Shown in pieces: positions 5,522 through 6,675 of a stretch of DNA of 6,675 nucleotides. Source of the stretch: an uncultured Oscillospiraceae bacterium (lineage in GTDB: Bacteria > Bacillota > Clostridia > Oscillospirales > Acutalibacteraceae); assembly GCA_902462665.1 (NCBI GenBank), contig CABQCM010000078.1:1-6675 (forward strand), read 5' to 3'. Each line of letters begins with the position of its first letter. The first letter of the stretch is position 1. A program made the translations under genes and the position numbers. The notes beneath the pieces are model-generated. The model was not told where the DNA came from and searched no databases. It saw nothing but the letters and a program-made list of their open reading frames with translations.

Positions 5522-5701
5522 ATGTCGGAAACTGCAACCACGCCGGTGAAGAAGCAAAAGGTGGAACGGGAACCCGTGAACGACGGAACCGTTGGTCTTA
5601 AATTTTCACACAACATCGACAACAGCTACAAGGGTTCGGGCGAGCCCAACGCGACGGCTTACAGCGAGACCGACCCCGATCCCTTTGTGACCGTATCGTA
5701 G
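5522..5701 (+). CDS. Unrecognised 59-residue protein after the capsid gene
   Basis: I do not recognise this small protein. It begins MSETATTPVKKQKVEREPVN, continues through DGTVGLKFSHNIDNSYKGSG and ends in an acidic stretch SETDPDPFVTVS. There is no cysteine, membrane segment or clear helix; it is polar, rich in Asn, Ser, Thr, Pro, Asp and Glu. The N-terminal 15 residues look disordered. An excellent SD precedes the ATG and the gap from the capsid gene is only 12 bases. A strong terminator follows the stop by nine bases, so the gene shares the abundant capsid transcript. That placement suggests a product needed in quantity, for example a capsid decoration or cement protein or a small head component. 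This role is inference from context only. Confidence 0.6.
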   Translation: MSETATTPVKKQKVEREPVNDGTVGLKFSHNIDNSYKGSGEPNATAYSETDPDPFVTVS

Positions 5702-5710
5702 CATCACGCG

Positions 5711-5749
5711 GGAGGGACTGGTCAATATGGGCGGTCTCTCCTTTTCTTT
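5711..5749 (+). terminator. Intrinsic terminator after the capsid operon segment
   Basis: GGAGGGACTG (5711-5720) pairs with CGGTCTCTCC (5732-5741) as ten continuous pairs with two G·T wobbles, closing an 11-base loop. A T-rich tail TTTTCTTT (5742-5749) follows at once. This is a classical rho-independent terminator on the + strand. It separates the scaffold, capsid and 59-residue genes from the head-tail connection genes, which fits the much larger amount of capsid protein a virion needs. Downstream genes would depend on readthrough or antitermination, since I see no clear promoter between the hairpin and the next gene. Confidence 0.82.
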
Positions 5750-5769
5750 ATTCAGAAAGGAGAAATATC

Positions 5770-6015
5770 ATGAAAACCGTTGGAGCAATTTTTGAACAGC
5801 CATCTATCGAGGTTACCGACGCACCGGCGCAGGAAGTTCCTATGGAACAGACGGACGTTGCCGAGAGCGAGAAAGTGGATTATAACTCTTTGCCGGTGCA
5901 GAGCCTGCGCAAAATTCTGCGTCGGGAACATGGTTTCGAGGACGCGTCAACCCTATCGCGCGAGGAATGCCTTGCGCTACTGACAGGGGAGGCCGACAGC
6001 AATGAAAGCGCGTAA
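5770..6015 (+). CDS. Small protein with SAP/Rho-N-like C-terminal motif
   Basis: This is an 81-residue acidic protein. Residues 1-37 are polar and probably flexible (many Glu, Asp, Pro, Ala). Residues 38-72 form a compact pattern YNSLPVQSLRKIL, then REHGFEDAS, then LSREECLALL. Two short amphipathic helices joined by a turn, with Leu/Ile spaced as in SLPVQSLRKIL and EECLALL, resemble the helix-extension-helix folds of SAP, HeH and Rho N-terminal domains, which often bind nucleic acid. Small proteins with such ends are common in head-tail clusters of Gram-positive phages, where their job is not well established. The SD AAAGGAG (5756-5762) is strong. The gene lies just after the terminator, and its last 14 bases overlap the next gene. 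The domain resemblance is by eye only. Confidence 0.72.
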   Translation: MKTVGAIFEQPSIEVTDAPAQEVPMEQTDVAESEKVDYNSLPVQSLRKILRREHGFEDASTLSREECLALLTGEADSNESA

Positions 6016-6373
6016 GGTTTACGACGAGGCAATGACCCTGTACGGCGTGGTCAGCCAGCGCGGCACGGTAGACCAAAGCCGTGCAGAACTTTACGAGACG
6101 CGCGCTCTCACCGTAATGTCCATGATGCAGCGAGAACTTTATCTGATGGAACAGGGCGACGAGGAACGTCCTCTTCCAAAGGATATCCGCACAATGAATG
6201 ACGAACTTCAAATATCGGATGATGCGGCGCTGCGGGTTATGCTGTATGGATTGGTGATGTATTTCGCTGAATTTGACCGGGACGCATTTTTGTACAACAC
6301 TTATTCGGTGGAATATTCCAACCGATTGCAGACCCTGCACCGGCCTAGAAAACGAATCAAAAAAGTTCGCTGA
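6002..6373 (+). CDS. Probable head-tail connector (adaptor) protein
   Basis: This 123-residue protein probably binds beneath the portal and extends it to the tail. It is largely alpha-helical by pattern. Helix one is about residues 1-18 (KARKVYDEAMTLYGVV). A longer helix covers about 23-51 (VDQSRAELYETRALTVMSMMQRELYLMEQ). A proline-containing link with acidic residues (52-71) follows. The helix DDAALRVMLYGLVMYFAEFDRDAF then leads to a tyrosine- and arginine-rich end (YNTYSVEYSNRLQTLHRPRKR). The phrase ISDDAALRVMLYGLVMYFAEFD is typical of connector proteins in Firmicutes phages. In P22 the gene at this place is gp4, which joins the portal; this protein is shorter than gp4 (166 residues). The SD AGGGGAGG (5985-5992) lies inside the previous gene, so translation is probably coupled. 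The function is inferred from position and fold pattern. Confidence 0.72.
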   Translation: MKARKVYDEAMTLYGVVSQRGTVDQSRAELYETRALTVMSMMQRELYLMEQGDEERPLPKDIRTMNDELQISDDAALRVMLYGLVMYFAEFDRDAFLYNTYSVEYSNRLQTLHRPRKRIKKVR

Positions 6374-6375
6374 CG

Positions 6376-6382
6376 AAGGGAG
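6376..6382 (+). promoter_or_regulatory. Ribosome binding site choosing a GTG start
   Basis: AAGGGAG lies eight bases before GTG 6391. The first in-frame ATG (6409) would be 26 bases away, too far for this SD, so GTG is the better start. Confidence 0.6.
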
Positions 6383-6390
6383 AAAGCACC

Positions 6391-6675
6391 GTGAAAAAAA
6401 GACCTAGTATGTATCAAAAAAGCTCTTATAATTTGCAGTTTGGTGACGGCTCGCGCGGCATGTGCGCTGCGTCTGAACTGCATTTGGACGACGGCCAATT
6501 GCGGGACTGCTTGAACCTATGGTATGTAGGGAAAACATTGACCAGCCGTCCGGGAGTGCGATATCAGGGGTCGATTTTGAACGGTGCTTCTCTGGACTAT
6601 ACCCCGGTGGAGGTATCGGATTACTGCCTGCTTAGCGAGGTTGTTATCAAATCCACAGGTCAGGTTGAGGAACAG
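6391..6675 (+). CDS. Head-closure or tail-hub protein, N-terminal part (3' end outside window)
   Basis: The frame runs from GTG 6391 to the right edge, giving the first 95 residues. After a basic start (KKRPSMYQKSS) comes GDGSRGMCAASELHLDDGQLRDCLNLWYVGKTLTSRPGVRYQG. A statement of the kind 'minimal parts, D/E-L-x-D-x-Q-x-x-D-x-x-N-x-W, then R-P-G-V' is typical of large beta-rich phage proteins that open with a short strand and an RPG turn. It recalls P22 gp10-like hub proteins and beta-propeller stabilisation proteins. In P22, gp10 follows gp4 and plugs the head-tail channel, which is the same gene order as here. The role is inferred from the N-terminal motif and place. The rest of the protein, which would settle it, is not in the window. 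Confidence 0.6.
   Translation, partial: MKKRPSMYQKSSYNLQFGDGSRGMCAASELHLDDGQLRDCLNLWYVGKTLTSRPGVRYQGSILNGASLDYTPVEVSDYCLLSEVVIKSTGQVEEQ

Noticed and set aside
5840..6340. 166-codon minus-strand frame opposite the connector genes
   Set aside because: It is the longest antisense frame but is opposite two coupled genes with good SDs, and its product (rich in His, Cys, Arg and Ser) looks like an antisense shadow.
1..6675. CRISPR array, tRNA genes, insertion sequences, attachment sites
   Set aside because: No regularly spaced direct repeats, cloverleaf-like sequence, transposase or integrase frames were seen.

Overview
The window is the packaging and head-assembly part of a tailed double-stranded DNA phage or prophage. 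All genes are on the + strand in one tight late operon. The strong Shine-Dalgarno (SD) sequences (AAAGGAG or AGGAGG 6-8 bases before most starts), a Gram-positive type holin and moderately high GC suggest a Firmicutes host, probably a clostridial gut lineage. That host call is inference; no host gene is present.

Layout: C-terminal end of a holin (1-156); large terminase (160-1596); a small membrane protein overlapping both neighbours (1578-1844); portal (1813-3735); a structured 115-base intergenic region (3736-3850); scaffold-like protein (3851-4561); major capsid protein (4589-5509); an unrecognised 59-residue protein (5522-5701); a strong intrinsic terminator (5711-5749); a small protein with a SAP/Rho-N-like C-terminus (5770-6015); a probable head-tail connector (6002-6373); and the start of a protein resembling the head-closure/tail-hub family (6391 to the end). 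The order lysis, terminase, portal, scaffold, coat, connector, hub matches the late operon of phage P22, although the proteins are those of a Gram-positive phage. No small terminase gene lies between holin and large terminase.

How the genes work together: the terminase motor docks on the portal and fills a procapsid built from capsid protein around scaffold. The connector and hub then close the filled head and attach the tail. The small membrane protein and the 59- and 81-residue proteins are accessory and of unknown role.

The most unusual signal is a family of four RNA hairpins around the scaffold start. Three lie in tandem between portal and scaffold (3771-3835) and one inside the scaffold gene (3973-3989). 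All four have a seven-base loop, TCACCAT three times and GCACCAT once. Their stems differ in sequence but stay fully paired. The last tandem hairpin ends two bases before the scaffold SD. This looks like a set of protein- or RNA-binding sites controlling scaffold translation. I do not recognise it as a described element.
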